From Sphingomonas sp. (GTDB lineage: Bacteria; Pseudomonadota; Alphaproteobacteria; Sphingomonadales; Sphingomonadaceae): a stretch of 58,817 nt of DNA. The DNA lies in assembly GCF_026460985.1 (NCBI RefSeq), contig NZ_JAPKNM010000120.1, positions 1 to 58,817 of the forward strand, read 5' to 3'. The notes below the pieces were generated by a model. The model was not told the DNA's origin and did not search any database. It saw only the letters and a program-made list of their open reading frames with translations. The position numbers and the translations under genes were made by a program. Positions 33,566 to 43,079 of the stretch are shown here, piece after piece. Position 1 is the stretch's first letter. Each line of letters starts with the position of its first letter.

Positions 33566-33834
33566 CTGGCGCCGGCTCGCACATCGAGGGCTTCGAGGCG
33601 CCCATGCACCGCGCGCTCGCCGAGCCGATCCTGCTTGGCGGGGCGCCGCGCGCGGTGGCGATCGTCAACGGCACCGTCGCGGCGGCGCTTGGCCTCGGGC
33701 TCCAGCAATGGATCGCCGGGCTGGTGCTGTGGGCGGTCGGGCACGCGTTCGCCGTGTTCGCGGCGAAGCGCGATCCCGACTTCGCAGCCGTCCTCACGCG
33801 GCACCTGCGGCAGCGGGGACATCTCGCATGCTGA
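33562..33834 (+). CDS. trbD: TrbD, VirB3-like membrane protein
   Basis: A 90-residue protein with M-H-R-A-L-A-E-P-I-L-L-G-G-A-P-R near the N-terminus, the VirB3/TrbD signature, and two adjacent membrane helices (about 32-65). It acts with the VirB4 ATPase TrbE in the inner membrane. Its ends overlap trbC and trbE. Confidence 0.92.
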   Translation: MTGAGSHIEGFEAPMHRALAEPILLGGAPRAVAIVNGTVAAALGLGLQQWIAGLVLWAVGHAFAVFAAKRDPDFAAVLTRHLRQRGHLAC

Positions 33835-36287
33835 ACCTGCGCGAATATCGCAGCCGCGCGGACCGGCTCGCGGATTATCTTCCCTGGGCGGCTCTGGTCG
33901 CGCCCGGCGTCGTCCTCAACAAGGACGGCAGCTTTCAGCGCACGCTCGCTTTTCGGGGCCCCGACCTCGAATCCGCGACCCAGGCCGAGCTTGTCGCGGC
34001 CTGCGCGCGCGCGAACAATGTGCTCAAGCGCTTCGGCTCGGGCTGGGCGCTGCATTTCGAGGCGGAGCGTCACGAGGCGCTGGGCTATCCCGACAGCAGC
34101 TTTCCGGATGCCGCGTCGTGGCTGGTCGACGCGGAACGGCGTGCCGCGTTCGAGAGCGCTGGAGCCCATTTCGAGAGCCGCTATTATCTGACGCTGACCT
34201 TCCTGCCGCCTGCCGACCAGGCCGACAGCGCCGGCCGGACGCTGGTCGAGCGCAGCGACGACGTCAGTGGTCGTGATTGGCGGCAGGCGCTCCAGGGCTT
34301 CATTGCCGAGACCGACCGCGCGCTGGACCTGCTCGCGGGCTTCATGCCCGAGGTCCGCTCGCTCGACGATGAAGAGACGCTGACCTTCCTGCATGGCGCC
34401 ATCTCCACGCGCCGCCAGCACGTCGCTGTTCCCGAAACGCCGATGTATCTGGATGGGCTGCTTGTCGACGTGACCCTGACCGGCGGCCTCGAGCCGATTC
34501 TGGGCGGCGAGCACCTGCGCACGCTGACCATCCTCGGCTTCCCGAACCTCAGCCGCCCCGGGATCCTCGACGCGCTCAACCATGAGGATTTCGCCTATCG
34601 CTGGGTCACGCGCTTCATCGCGCTCGACAAGACCGATGCCACCAAAGCGCTGACCCGGCTGCGCCGGCAATGGTTCAACAAGCGCAAGTCGGTCACCGCG
34701 CTGCTGCGCGAGGTTCTCTACAACCAGCCGGTCCAGCTGCTCGACAACGACGCCGACAACAAGGTCGCCGATGCCGATCTCGCGCTCCAGGCGCTCGGCG
34801 CCGACCATGTCGCGTTCGGCTATCTGACCACGACCATCACCGTCGCCGATGCGGATCGGGGGCGGGTGGAGGAGAAGGTCCGCGCGGTCGAGCGGATCGT
34901 CAACGGCCTTGGCTTCACATGCATCCGCGAGACCGTGAACGCGGTCGAGGCTTGGCTGTCGAGCCTGCCGGGCCACGCGTACGCCAATGTCCGCCAGCCC
35001 CTCGTACACACGCTGAACCTCGCGCACCTGATGCCGCTATCATCGGTGTGGGCGGGGCCGGGGCACAATGCGCATCTGGGCGGACCGCCGCTGCTCCATG
35101 CGCAGACCAGCGGCTCGACGCCGTTCCGGCTGTCGACCCATGTCGGCGACGTCGGCCATATGCTGATCGTCGGGCCGACCGGCGCCGGCAAGTCGGTCCT
35201 GCTCGCTTTGCTGGCGCTCCAGTTTCGCCGCTACCGCCACGCCCAGGTCTATGTCTTCGACAAGGGCTTTTCCGCGAGAGCCGCGGTGCTGGCGATGGGC
35301 GGCGCGCATCATGCGCTCGGGCTCGGCGGCGAGGGTGAGGGTGTTGGAGGCGCCATCGCGTTCCAGCCGCTTCGAAACATCGTCCAGGCCGACGAGCGCG
35401 CCTGGGCGGCTGAATGGATCGGGGCATTGCTAGCGCACGAGAAGGTGCTGGTCACGCCGGATGTCAAGGAGGCGGTCTGGTCGGCCCTAACCAGCCTCGC
35501 CACCGCGCCGGTCGAGGAGCGGACGCTCACCGGCCTGTCGCTGCTGCTCCAGTCGGCGCCGCTCCGCGCGGCGCTGGCGCCCTATACGCTCGAAGGACCG
35601 TTCGGCCGCCTGCTCGACGCTGCCGAGGACGACCTCGCCATCGCCGACGTCCAGTGCTTCGAGACCGAGGCGCTGATGGGGCAGGTGGGCGTCGTCGCGC
35701 CGGTGCTCACCTATCTGTTCCACCGGCTCGAGGAGCGGTTCACCGGCCGGCCGACGCTGCTGATCCTCGACGAAGCCTGGGTGTTCCTCGACCACCCGCT
35801 GTTCGCCGCGCGCATCCGCGAATGGCTCAAGGTCCTGCGCAAGCGCAACGTCGCCGTGGTGTTCGCCACCCAGTCGCTCGCCGACATCGCCGACAGCACA
35901 ATCGCGCCGGCGATCATCGAGAGCTGCCCGCAGCGGATATTGCTGCCCAACGACCGCGCGATCGAGCCGCAAGCCCAAGCGGCCTATGTCCGCTTCGGCC
36001 TCAACGCGCGGCAGATCGAGCTGGTCAGCCGCGCCACGCCCAAACGCCATTATTACCTGCAATCCGCGCGCGGCAACCGGCTGTTCGAGCTGGGGCTGGG
36101 CCCGATCGCGCTCGCCTTGTGCGGCGCCTCCGACCCCGAGAGCCAGAAAGCCATCGACGCGATCCTTGCCGAGCACGGCCCGCGGGATTTCGCCGCGCGC
36201 TTCCTGGCGCTGGCCGGCCTCGCCTGGGCCGCGCCGCTGCTCGCCGATTACCCCAGCCCCCAAGCCCCCGAAGGAGAAGTGAAATGA
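33828..36287 (+). CDS. trbE: TrbE, VirB4-type ATPase
   Basis: An 819-residue transfer ATPase with an N-terminal CagE/TrbE domain (L-R-E-Y-R-S-R-A-D-R-L-A-D-Y-L-P-W) and a C-terminal motor domain: Walker A G-P-T-G-A-G-K-S with Lys455, Walker B L-I-L-D-E-A-W with Asp648. It supplies energy for pilus assembly and substrate transfer. Length is normal; the stop overlaps the trbJ start. Confidence 0.95.
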   Translation: MLNLREYRSRADRLADYLPWAALVAPGVVLNKDGSFQRTLAFRGPDLESATQAELVAACARANNVLKRFGSGWALHFEAERHEALGYPDSSFPDAASWLVDAERRAAFESAGAHFESRYYLTLTFLPPADQADSAGRTLVERSDDVSGRDWRQALQGFIAETDRALDLLAGFMPEVRSLDDEETLTFLHGAISTRRQHVAVPETPMYLDGLLVDVTLTGGLEPILGGEHLRTLTILGFPNLSRPGILDALNHEDFAYRWVTRFIALDKTDATKALTRLRRQWFNKRKSVTALLREVLYNQPVQLLDNDADNKVADADLALQALGADHVAFGYLTTTITVADADRGRVEEKVRAVERIVNGLGFTCIRETVNAVEAWLSSLPGHAYANVRQPLVHTLNLAHLMPLSSVWAGPGHNAHLGGPPLLHAQTSGSTPFRLSTHVGDVGHMLIVGPTGAGKSVLLALLALQFRRYRHAQVYVFDKGFSARAAVLAMGGAHHALGLGGEGEGVGGAIAFQPLRNIVQADERAWAAEWIGALLAHEKVLVTPDVKEAVWSALTSLATAPVEERTLTGLSLLLQSAPLRAALAPYTLEGPFGRLLDAAEDDLAIADVQCFETEALMGQVGVVAPVLTYLFHRLEERFTGRPTLLILDEAWVFLDHPLFAARIREWLKVLRKRNVAVVFATQSLADIADSTIAPAIIESCPQRILLPNDRAIEPQAQAAYVRFGLNARQIELVSRATPKRHYYLQSARGNRLFELGLGPIALALCGASDPESQKAIDAILAEHGPRDFAARFLALAGLAWAAPLLADYPSPQAPEGEVK

Positions 36288-37018
36288 GGAACCATGTGAT
36301 TGCTCGCCTGCTCGGCGCCGCCGCGGTCGGCGCGCTCGGCCCCGGCATGCTCAGCGACGCGCCGGCATCCGCCCAGATCAGCGTGTTCGATCCGTCGAAC
36401 TACTCGCAGAACCTGCTCACCGCGGCGCGGACGCTCCAGCAGATCAACAACCAGATCCAGAGCCTCCAGAACGAAGCCCAGATGCTCCTCAACCAGGGCA
36501 GGAATCTGAGCCGGATCGATTTCCCGCAGCTCCGCGAGCTTCAGCAGCGCCTGTCGGACATCGACCGGCTGATGGGGCAGGCGCAGGGGATCGACTTCCG
36601 CATCGACCAGCTCGATGCGCGCTTCCGCCAGCTCTACCCGCAGGACTTCGACCAGGCGCTGCGCCGCGACCAGCGCGTCGCCCGCGCCCGTGACCAGCTC
36701 GACACCGCCATGTCGGCGTTCCGGCAGACCATGGGCATCCAGAACGGCATCGTCGACAATGTGCGCAGCGACACGGCCGCGCTCGCCGAGATCGTCGCGC
36801 GCAGCCAGGGCGCCGAAGGCAGCCTGCAAGCGGCCCAGGCGACCAACCAGCTCCTCGCGCTCGCGACCAAGCAGCAGCTCCAGATCCAGAACATGATGGC
36901 GGCGCAGTTCCGGGCGGAGTCGATCGAGCAGGCGCGGCGCGGGCAGATCGAGCGCGAGGCGCGGGAATCGACGCGCCGCTTCCTCGGCGACGGCAAAGCC
37001 TACACGCCGCGGCAATGA
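36284..37018 (+). CDS. trbJ: TrbJ, VirB5-like pilus-associated protein
   Basis: A 244-residue exported protein with a signal peptide (cleavage near A-S-A-Q-I) and a long, largely alpha-helical, glutamine-rich body (Q-Q-I-N-N-Q-I-Q-S-L-Q-N-E-A). It fits TrbJ, the minor pilus component. A 112-base gap follows, where some related operons carry trbK; no trbK is visible here. Confidence 0.9.
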   Translation: MRNHVIARLLGAAAVGALGPGMLSDAPASAQISVFDPSNYSQNLLTAARTLQQINNQIQSLQNEAQMLLNQGRNLSRIDFPQLRELQQRLSDIDRLMGQAQGIDFRIDQLDARFRQLYPQDFDQALRRDQRVARARDQLDTAMSAFRQTMGIQNGIVDNVRSDTAALAEIVARSQGAEGSLQAAQATNQLLALATKQQLQIQNMMAAQFRAESIEQARRGQIEREARESTRRFLGDGKAYTPRQ

Positions 37019-37130
37019 GCCAGGGCGGTCCGGCCCAGCTCCCCGGTCGGGCCGCTCCGTCGCGGGGGCCGTCGGGCGCTCGCCCCCTGCGCCCCAGCTC
37101 CCGCGACACCTTCTCCCGAGGAACCGACAC

Positions 37131-38435
37131 GTGGACGATCTCAACGTCATCGACCAGTTCATGCAGGCGTTCATCGCCTATATCGACAGCGGCTTCGGCC
37201 TGCTGGGCGGCGACGTCGCGTTCCTGACCACCATCCTGATCGGCATCGACATCACGCTTGCCGGCCTGTTCTGGGCGCTCGGCGGTGAGGACGACGTGAT
37301 CGGGCGTTTTCTCAAGAAGATCCTCTATGTCGGCGTGTTCGCGCTGATCCTCAACAGCTTCTCGACCCTGTCCGACGTCATCTTCCGGTCGTTCGCCGGG
37401 CTGGGCCTGACCGCAGGCGGCAGCGCGATCACGGCGCAGGACCTGCTGCGGCCCGGCCGCCTCGCCGGCACCGGGTTCGAGGCGGCATGGCCGCTGCTCG
37501 AACAAGCGAAGGAGCTGGTCGGGCCGATCGGCTTCTTCGAGAACTTCATCGAGATCGCGGTGCTGGTGATCGCCTGGATCATCGTGATCCTCGCTTTCTT
37601 CATCCTCGCGATCCAGCTCTTCGTCACCATCCTCGAGTTCAAGCTGACCAGCCTTGCCGGCTTCGTGCTGGTGCCGTTCGCGCTGTGGAACCGCACCTCC
37701 TTCCTCGCCGAACGCGTGCTCGGCAGCGTCATCAGCTCGGGCATCAAGGTCATGGTGCTCGCCGTCATCGTCGGCATTGGGTCCAACTATTTCGCCGACT
37801 TCACCAGCGCGATCACCGCCGGCGAGGTGTCGATCGAGCAGGCGGTCTCGCTGATGCTCGCAAGCCTCGCGATCTTCGGACTTGCGATCTTCGGCCCGTC
37901 CGTCGCTTCGGGCCTGGTCGCCGGCGCGCCGCAGCTGGGCGCCGGATCGGCGGTCGCGACGGCCGCGCTCGCGGGCGGCGGCCTGGCAATGGCGGGTGCC
38001 GGCGCGGCCGGGGCGGCGCGCGGGCTTGCCGGCGCCGGCCTCGGCGCGATCCGCGCGGGCACCTCGATGGGTAGCGCGGCGTCGACTGCGTACAAGCTCG
38101 GGCAGGAGACCTCAGGCTCCGGCAGCGTTTGGGCCGGCATCGGCGGGATGGCAACGGCTACGAAGGGTGCCGCCAGCCAAGGGATTCGCAACGCCTTCGA
38201 CATCGGCGCGGCGGCCGAGCGTGGACGCAACGCTGCCTGGGCCGCCGGGAACAGCGGTTCCTCTACGAAGGGCGCTCCGACGAACGCCGCAAGCTCTGAC
38301 GCCGCGCCGGCCTGGGCGCGCCAGCTCCAGGCTTCGCAGAACGCGCGGCATCACCGCCAGATGGCGATCCATGCCGTTCAGAGCGGCGACCGCGGCGGCG
38401 GCTCCGCCACCCCCGACATCAAGGAAAAGGACTGA
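37131..38435 (+). CDS. trbL: TrbL, VirB6-like channel protein
   Basis: A 434-residue inner-membrane protein with about six hydrophobic helices between residues 25 and 270, followed by a glycine/alanine/serine-rich cytoplasmic or periplasmic tail. It starts with GTG at 37131 after CGAGGAA. It forms part of the inner-membrane channel. Confidence 0.92.
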   Translation: MDDLNVIDQFMQAFIAYIDSGFGLLGGDVAFLTTILIGIDITLAGLFWALGGEDDVIGRFLKKILYVGVFALILNSFSTLSDVIFRSFAGLGLTAGGSAITAQDLLRPGRLAGTGFEAAWPLLEQAKELVGPIGFFENFIEIAVLVIAWIIVILAFFILAIQLFVTILEFKLTSLAGFVLVPFALWNRTSFLAERVLGSVISSGIKVMVLAVIVGIGSNYFADFTSAITAGEVSIEQAVSLMLASLAIFGLAIFGPSVASGLVAGAPQLGAGSAVATAALAGGGLAMAGAGAAGAARGLAGAGLGAIRAGTSMGSAASTAYKLGQETSGSGSVWAGIGGMATATKGAASQGIRNAFDIGAAAERGRNAAWAAGNSGSSTKGAPTNAASSDAAPAWARQLQASQNARHHRQMAIHAVQSGDRGGGSATPDIKEKD

Positions 38436-38438
38436 ACG

Positions 38439-39266
38439 ATGCAATTCAGACGCGCCGTGCAGCGCTATGGGCGAACGCCCGAGCCTGAAACGCCGTATCA
38501 GCGCGCGGGGCAATTGTGGGACGAGCGGATCGGCTCCGCCCGCGTCCAGGCCCGGAACTGGCGACTGATGGCGTTCGGCGGGCTGTTTCTGACCACTGGT
38601 CTGTCGGCGGCTCTGGTGTGGCAGTCCATGCAGAGCCGCGTCGTGCCCTATGTCGTCGAGGTCGACCGCCTCGGCGAGGCGCGCAGTGTCGCGCCGGCCG
38701 CCACCGACTATCGGCCGACCGACCCGCAGATCGCGTGGCATCTGGGGCGCTTCATATCGAACATCCGCTCGCGCTCGCTCGATCCGGTGCTGATGCGCGA
38801 GAACTGGCTGTCGGCCTATGACTTCGCGACCGAGCGGGCCGCGCTGTTCCTTGGCGAATATGCCCGGGCCGAGAACCCGTTCGCCGAAGTCGGGCGCCAT
38901 ACCGTGTCGGTGCAGGTCACCAGCGTCGTCCGTGCCTCGGACAAGAGCTTCCAGGTCAAATGGACCGAGAGCCGGTACGAGCGCGGGAGCCTCACGGACA
39001 CGTCGCGCTGGACAGCGATGCTGACGGTCAGGGTCCAGCCGCCACGTTCGGCCGAGCTGCTGAGGAAGAACCCGCTCGGGCTGTATGTCGAGGCGATCGA
39101 CTGGAGCCGCGAGCTCGAAGCCCCGGCCGATCGCGCGCCCTCGGCTGCTGCGCCGACGCCATCCCCGATGGCCGCGCCGCCGGCCAATCTGCCGCTCGGC
39201 TCTCCGCTCGACCCGAACCTTGCGGAGCCCAGGGCTTCGCGGACACCCGAAAGGAACATGCCATGA
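38439..39266 (+). CDS. trbF: TrbF, VirB8-like protein
   Basis: A 275-residue bitopic protein: one membrane helix at about 44-62 (L-M-A-F-G-G-L-F-L-T-T-G-L), then a periplasmic VirB8-type domain, then a proline/alanine-rich tail. It has V-V-P-Y-V-V-E-V-D-R-L-G after the helix, the usual TrbF signature. It links inner and outer channel parts; the stop overlaps trbG. Confidence 0.93.
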   Translation: MQFRRAVQRYGRTPEPETPYQRAGQLWDERIGSARVQARNWRLMAFGGLFLTTGLSAALVWQSMQSRVVPYVVEVDRLGEARSVAPAATDYRPTDPQIAWHLGRFISNIRSRSLDPVLMRENWLSAYDFATERAALFLGEYARAENPFAEVGRHTVSVQVTSVVRASDKSFQVKWTESRYERGSLTDTSRWTAMLTVRVQPPRSAELLRKNPLGLYVEAIDWSRELEAPADRAPSAAAPTPSPMAAPPANLPLGSPLDPNLAEPRASRTPERNMP

Positions 39267-40114
39267 TCCGTGCCACCATCCTGTCGGCGAGCCTGGCCGC
39301 GCTCGCCACGCCCGCTGCCGCCCAGACCGAAGCATCCGCGGCGCCGACCACCCGCGTCCTTGCCGCGAACCGGGCGGCGGTGCGCGAGCCCTCGAGCACC
39401 GGCTACGTCAATGCGGTCCAGGTCTATCCATACAGCGAGGGCGCTCTCTACCGCCTCTATGCTGCGCCCGAGCGGGTGACCGACATCGCCCTGCAGCCGG
39501 GCGAGGCGCTGATTTCGGTCGCTGCCGGCGATACCGTGCGCTGGACGGTCGGCGACACGACGAGCGGCAGCGGTGAGGCACGGCGCACGCATATCCTCGT
39601 GAAGCCCTTTTCGGCAGGCTTGCGCACCAATCTCATCATCACCACCGACCGGCGCGCCTATCATCTCCAGCTGGAGAGCACGCCGGTGGCGGCGATGGTG
39701 GCGATCTCCTGGACCTACCCGCAGGATGAGCTGATCGCGGTGAAGCGCCAGCGCGAGGCGATCGAGGCGAGGGCGCCGATCGCAACCGGCCTCGCGATCG
39801 AAAACCTCAACTTCAACTATGCCGTCTCGGGGGACCGGCCCGCATGGCGGCCGCTCCGCGCCTTCGATGACGGACGGCAGACCTATATCGAGTTCGCAGC
39901 CTCGATCGCGGTCGGCGAAGCGCCGCCCCTGTTCGTCGTCGGAGAGGACGGCGGGGCCCAGCTCGTCAACTACCGCGTTGCCGGTCGCTACTATGTGGTC
40001 GACCGCCTGTTCACCGCCGCGGAGCTGCGGCTCGGCGGCAAGCGCCAGAAGATCGTCCGCATCGAACGTGCTCCCGAGCGGCGGGCGCGGGGCCGGGCGG
40101 GGAGGGCGTCGTGA
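39263..40114 (+). CDS. trbG: TrbG, VirB9-like protein
   Basis: A 283-residue periplasmic/outer-membrane-core protein. It has a signal peptide (A-A-L-A-T-P-A-A-A-Q), a VirB9/CagX N-terminal domain (V-Y-P-Y-S-E-G-A-L-Y-R-L-Y) and the C-terminal F-N-Y region. It overlaps trbI. Confidence 0.93.
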   Translation: MIRATILSASLAALATPAAAQTEASAAPTTRVLAANRAAVREPSSTGYVNAVQVYPYSEGALYRLYAAPERVTDIALQPGEALISVAAGDTVRWTVGDTTSGSGEARRTHILVKPFSAGLRTNLIITTDRRAYHLQLESTPVAAMVAISWTYPQDELIAVKRQREAIEARAPIATGLAIENLNFNYAVSGDRPAWRPLRAFDDGRQTYIEFAASIAVGEAPPLFVVGEDGGAQLVNYRVAGRYYVVDRLFTAAELRLGGKRQKIVRIERAPERRARGRAGRAS

Positions 40115-41340
40115 CCGACACGTCCGCCCCGTCCGGTGCTGCGACGTCGCCCAAGGCCGATCCGGAGACGCTGGTCCTGCGTGCCGCGCCGGGCAGGGTA
40201 GCGCGCTTCCGCCGCGGCGCGATCATCGCGATCGCCGCGAGCGGCTCGACCGCAATCGCCGGCATCGCCTGGCTGGCGCTGAAGCCGCCGAGCCTGAGCC
40301 TTGTCGCCCCCGGTGACGATAAGCCGGTCGCCGCGAAGGCGCCGCCCGATGCGCTCGCCGGTGCGCCAGCCACTTATGGTGCCGTGCCGCAGCTCGGGCC
40401 GCCGCTGCCGGGCGATCTGGGGCGGCCGATCCTCAACCATCAGCGCGAGATCGGAGCGCCAATGCCCACCGATCCCGCCGCCGACGCGGCAGCTCGGGCG
40501 GCGCAGCAAGCGGAAGCCGAGCGCCAGCGCATCGCCGCCGAGCGGAAGGCGGCGCGCGAATCCGGCGTAATGCTGCAGCTGGCCGGGACGAGAACAGAAG
40601 CCGCACCTGCCGGTCCGCCGGCCGGAGCAAGCGAAGGCCCGGCCGCGCGGGCGACCCAAACTACCCCTGACCCGGAGCGCGATCCCAATGGCCAGCAGCA
40701 CAAGAACGCGCTGGTCGGCCGCGCCAACAACGAAGACGACATCAATCCGCACCGCCTGGCGGCTCCGGTCTCGCCCTGGACGCTGCACGCCGGCAGCATC
40801 ATCGCCGCGAGCCTGATCACCGGCCTCAATTCCGACCTGCCGGGCCTGGTGACCGCGCAGGTGACGGAGAATGTCCACGACAGCGTGACCGGACGGACCG
40901 TGCTGATCCCACAGGGCTCGCGGCTGATCGGCCGCTACGACAGCATGGTCGCGTTCGGGCAGAGCCGGGCGCTGGTCGTCTGGCAGCGGATCATCCTGCC
41001 CGACGGCGCCTCCATCCAGATCGACAATGTGCCCGCGACCGACACGGCGGGCTATGCCGGGCTCGGCGACCGGGTCGATCGCCACACCTGGCAGCTGCTG
41101 AAGGGCGTAGCCCTGTCGACGCTGCTCGGCGTCGGCACCGAATTGAGCTTCACCGGCGAGAGCGACCTGGTCGAGGCGATCCGCGAGTCCGCGCAGCGCA
41201 GCGGCGCGCGCGCGGGAGACCAGCTCGTCGGGCGCAGCCTCGACATCCAGCCCACGCTCAAGGTGCGTCCCGGCTGGCCGCTACGCGTGGTGGTGCACAA
41301 GGACATCGTGCTGCGGCCGTGGGGAGACGGCCATGGTTGA
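40111..41340 (+). CDS. trbI: TrbI, VirB10-like protein
   Basis: A 409-residue protein with one membrane helix at about 36-55, a proline/alanine-rich periplasmic spacer with an A-A-R-A-A-Q-Q-A-E-A-E-R coiled stretch, and a C-terminal VirB10 domain (L-I-P-Q-G-S-R-L-I-G-R-Y and R-P-G-W-P-L-R-V-V-V-H-K-D). It spans both membranes. GTG start, overlapping the trbG stop. Confidence 0.94.
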   Translation: MTDTSAPSGAATSPKADPETLVLRAAPGRVARFRRGAIIAIAASGSTAIAGIAWLALKPPSLSLVAPGDDKPVAAKAPPDALAGAPATYGAVPQLGPPLPGDLGRPILNHQREIGAPMPTDPAADAAARAAQQAEAERQRIAAERKAARESGVMLQLAGTRTEAAPAGPPAGASEGPAARATQTTPDPERDPNGQQHKNALVGRANNEDDINPHRLAAPVSPWTLHAGSIIAASLITGLNSDLPGLVTAQVTENVHDSVTGRTVLIPQGSRLIGRYDSMVAFGQSRALVVWQRIILPDGASIQIDNVPATDTAGYAGLGDRVDRHTWQLLKGVALSTLLGVGTELSFTGESDLVEAIRESAQRSGARAGDQLVGRSLDIQPTLKVRPGWPLRVVVHKDIVLRPWGDGHG

Positions 41341-41566
41341 CTTGAAGCTTCCCAAGCTGCCGGATCGCACGCCGGTCAGGATGACGATCAGCGTCGCGCC
41401 CGAGCTTGCCGCCGCGCTCGCCGAATATGCCGCCCTGTACGAGCAGGCCTATGGTCGCGGCGAGCCGGTCGCCGAGCTCGTGCCGGCAATGCTCGCCGCG
41501 TTCCTCGAGAGCGACCGCGCGTTCGCCAAGGCCCGGAAAGGCGCTGGCGCCGGCAAGGCGGGATGA
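41333..41566 (+). CDS. DUF2274-domain protein
   Basis: A 77-residue protein with K-L-P-K-L-P-D-R-T-P-V-R-M-T-I-S-V near the N-terminus, the DUF2274 signature, followed by helices. It is regularly the last gene after trbI in such ICEs; no function is known. It starts inside the trbI end (8-base overlap). Confidence 0.87.
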   Translation: MVDLKLPKLPDRTPVRMTISVAPELAAALAEYAALYEQAYGRGEPVAELVPAMLAAFLESDRAFAKARKGAGAGKAG

Positions 41567-41573
41567 GCGCTCG

Positions 41574-41906
41574 ATGCGCCTGCTCACGCTCATAGACGCG
41601 GCCGCGCTGCTCCGGGTCCATCCCAACACGATGCGCAGCTACGCCATCAGCGGCGCCGTTCCCGCGACCAAGATCGGACGCGGCTGGCGTTTCGTCGAGG
41701 ACGACCTTGTTGCGCTGATTCGAGCGGGATATCCTGGGCGCGCACGGATGCAGCTGAGTGCCTACGACAAGGAGGCAGAGGCATGGCACTCTGGAACCGT
41801 GCAGGAATATACTACGTCAAGCTCACAGCGCCGGACGGAACGCTCCTTAGACGCTCTACTGGAACGAAAGACCGGAAGAAGGCCGAGGAATATCACGACA
41901 AGCTGA
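41574..41906 (+). CDS. Excisionase-like HTH protein
   Basis: A 110-residue protein with an N-terminal MerR/HTH_17-type DNA-binding domain (L-I-D-A-A-A-L-L-R-V-H-P-N-T-M-R-S-Y-A, K-I-G-R-G-W-R-F-V-E-D-D-L). Its position directly before the integrase suggests a recombination directionality factor. The last 41 codons overlap the integrase gene in another frame, an unusually long overlap. Confidence 0.75.
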   Translation: MRLLTLIDAAALLRVHPNTMRSYAISGAVPATKIGRGWRFVEDDLVALIRAGYPGRARMQLSAYDKEAEAWHSGTVQEYTTSSSQRRTERSLDALLERKTGRRPRNITTS

Positions 41907-42886
41907 AGGCCGAGCTGTGGGACCTTGCCAGGCTGAAGCGGAAGCCCAGACGCACCTGGGACGAAGCGGCGCTGCGGTGGCTGAAGGAGAAGGCGCACAA
42001 GAAGTCCCATCGGGACGATGTGAGCCGGATCCGGTGGTTCACCAAAAGCTTGCGTGGCAGGTATCTTGATCAGGTGAGCAGGGACACGATCGACGGGATC
42101 ATCTCCCGCCGGCTCGCTCGCAGGAGCGATCGCACCAAGGATCTCTACGTGGCGCTGATCCGCGCCATCTTCCGGAAGGCGATGCGCGAGTGGGAATGGC
42201 TGGACCACATCCCGGCGTTCAAGACCTATTCGAGGGGCGGCGAGGTCCGGATCAGGTATCTGACCCATGACCAGGCCAGGCAGCTGCTCGATGCGCTACC
42301 GGATCATCAACGCGAGGTGGTGATGTTCGCGCTGGCCACAGGCTTGCGCCAGGGCAACATCCTCCGCCTCACCTGGGACCGGGTCGAGCTCGATCGGCGC
42401 ATCGCGACGATCGCGCACGGCGACACGAAGAATGGCGACGCGCTCGGCGTGCCGCTGAACGACGTGGCGATGGGGGTGCTCCGGCGGCAGCTGGGCAAGC
42501 ACAGGACCCATGTGTTCACCTTTCGGGGCGAGCCGCTCCGGAATGCGAACAACCGGACCTGGCGTGCGGCATTGAAGGCTTGCGGGATCGAGGATTTCCG
42601 CTGGCACGACCTGCGGCACACCTGGGCGAGCTGGCTACGGCAGAACGATGTGCCCACCTGGGTGCTTCAGGAGCTGGGCGGCTGGAAGTCCGAATCGATG
42701 GTGCGCCGCTACGCGCACATGTCGGTGAAGCACCTGGCGCCCTATGCCGACCAGCTGACGTTGGATGGACCCCCGAAGGGCGGCGGCGAGCCGCCATTTG
42801 ACGGGTCACAGCGAGGTCACAAAAATGGTCACAGTTCGAGCCGTCCGCGGCTTCGAATCGTGGCTGGAAAGGACCTAAGTCATTGA
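41783..42886 (+). CDS. int: Tyrosine-type site-specific integrase
   Basis: A 367-residue tyrosine recombinase. Catalytic residues visible are Arg189 (T-G-L-R-Q-G), His275 and Arg278 (H-D-L-R-H), Trp301 (G-G-W) and Tyr310 (R-R-Y-A-H-M). The N-terminal part has the core-binding SAM-like domain. It integrates and excises the ICE at the 3' end of tRNA-Lys, 7 bases from its stop codon. AAGGAGGC precedes ATG 41783. Confidence 0.94.
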   Translation: MALWNRAGIYYVKLTAPDGTLLRRSTGTKDRKKAEEYHDKLKAELWDLARLKRKPRRTWDEAALRWLKEKAHKKSHRDDVSRIRWFTKSLRGRYLDQVSRDTIDGIISRRLARRSDRTKDLYVALIRAIFRKAMREWEWLDHIPAFKTYSRGGEVRIRYLTHDQARQLLDALPDHQREVVMFALATGLRQGNILRLTWDRVELDRRIATIAHGDTKNGDALGVPLNDVAMGVLRRQLGKHRTHVFTFRGEPLRNANNRTWRAALKACGIEDFRWHDLRHTWASWLRQNDVPTWVLQELGGWKSESMVRRYAHMSVKHLAPYADQLTLDGPPKGGGEPPFDGSQRGHKNGHSSSRPRLRIVAGKDLSH

Positions 42887-42892
42887 AAAGAA

Positions 42893-42968
<76 letters not shown>

Positions 42969-43024
42969 ATTCCGGGGCGTTTCCGGCGCTTTTGGTGAGT
43001 GCGCCGCCGCGTTTGGAGGGGCGC

Positions 43025-43051
43025 GGTTAGCAGAGGTTTTTCGGATTGCAA
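43025..43051 (-). promoter_or_regulatory. Possible tRNA-Lys promoter
   Basis: On the minus strand, TTGCAA (43046-43051) and CTAACC (43025-43030), spaced by 15 bases, lie 57 bases upstream of the tRNA and after the rodA stop. Both boxes are weak. Confidence 0.35.
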
Positions 43052-43079
43052 ACCCTAAAATGCACCCCCCGGAAAAATC

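Larger units (their letters stand above)
1..42892. mobile_element. Integrative conjugative element (partial), integrated at tRNA-Lys
   Basis: Relaxase, coupling protein, a full trb mating-pair set, signal peptidase, lytic transglycosylase, DUF736/DUF2958/DUF2285/DUF2274 genes, excisionase and tyrosine integrase form one conjugative element of the Trb (Tn4371/RP4-like) type. The right end is set by the integrase, whose stop lies 7 bases from the 3' end of tRNA-Lys. I saw no second copy of the tRNA 3' end to the left, so the other end is probably outside the window and position 1 is only the window edge. Whether the first gene or two belong to the element is inference. Confidence 0.85.

Noticed and set aside
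37015..37227. Short frame after trbJ as a possible trbK
   Set aside because: It lacks a lipoprotein signal and runs into trbL in another frame; composition is not protein-like.
1..42892. CRISPR array
   Set aside because: No regularly spaced repeats of suitable length were seen; the repeats found are inverted or short.
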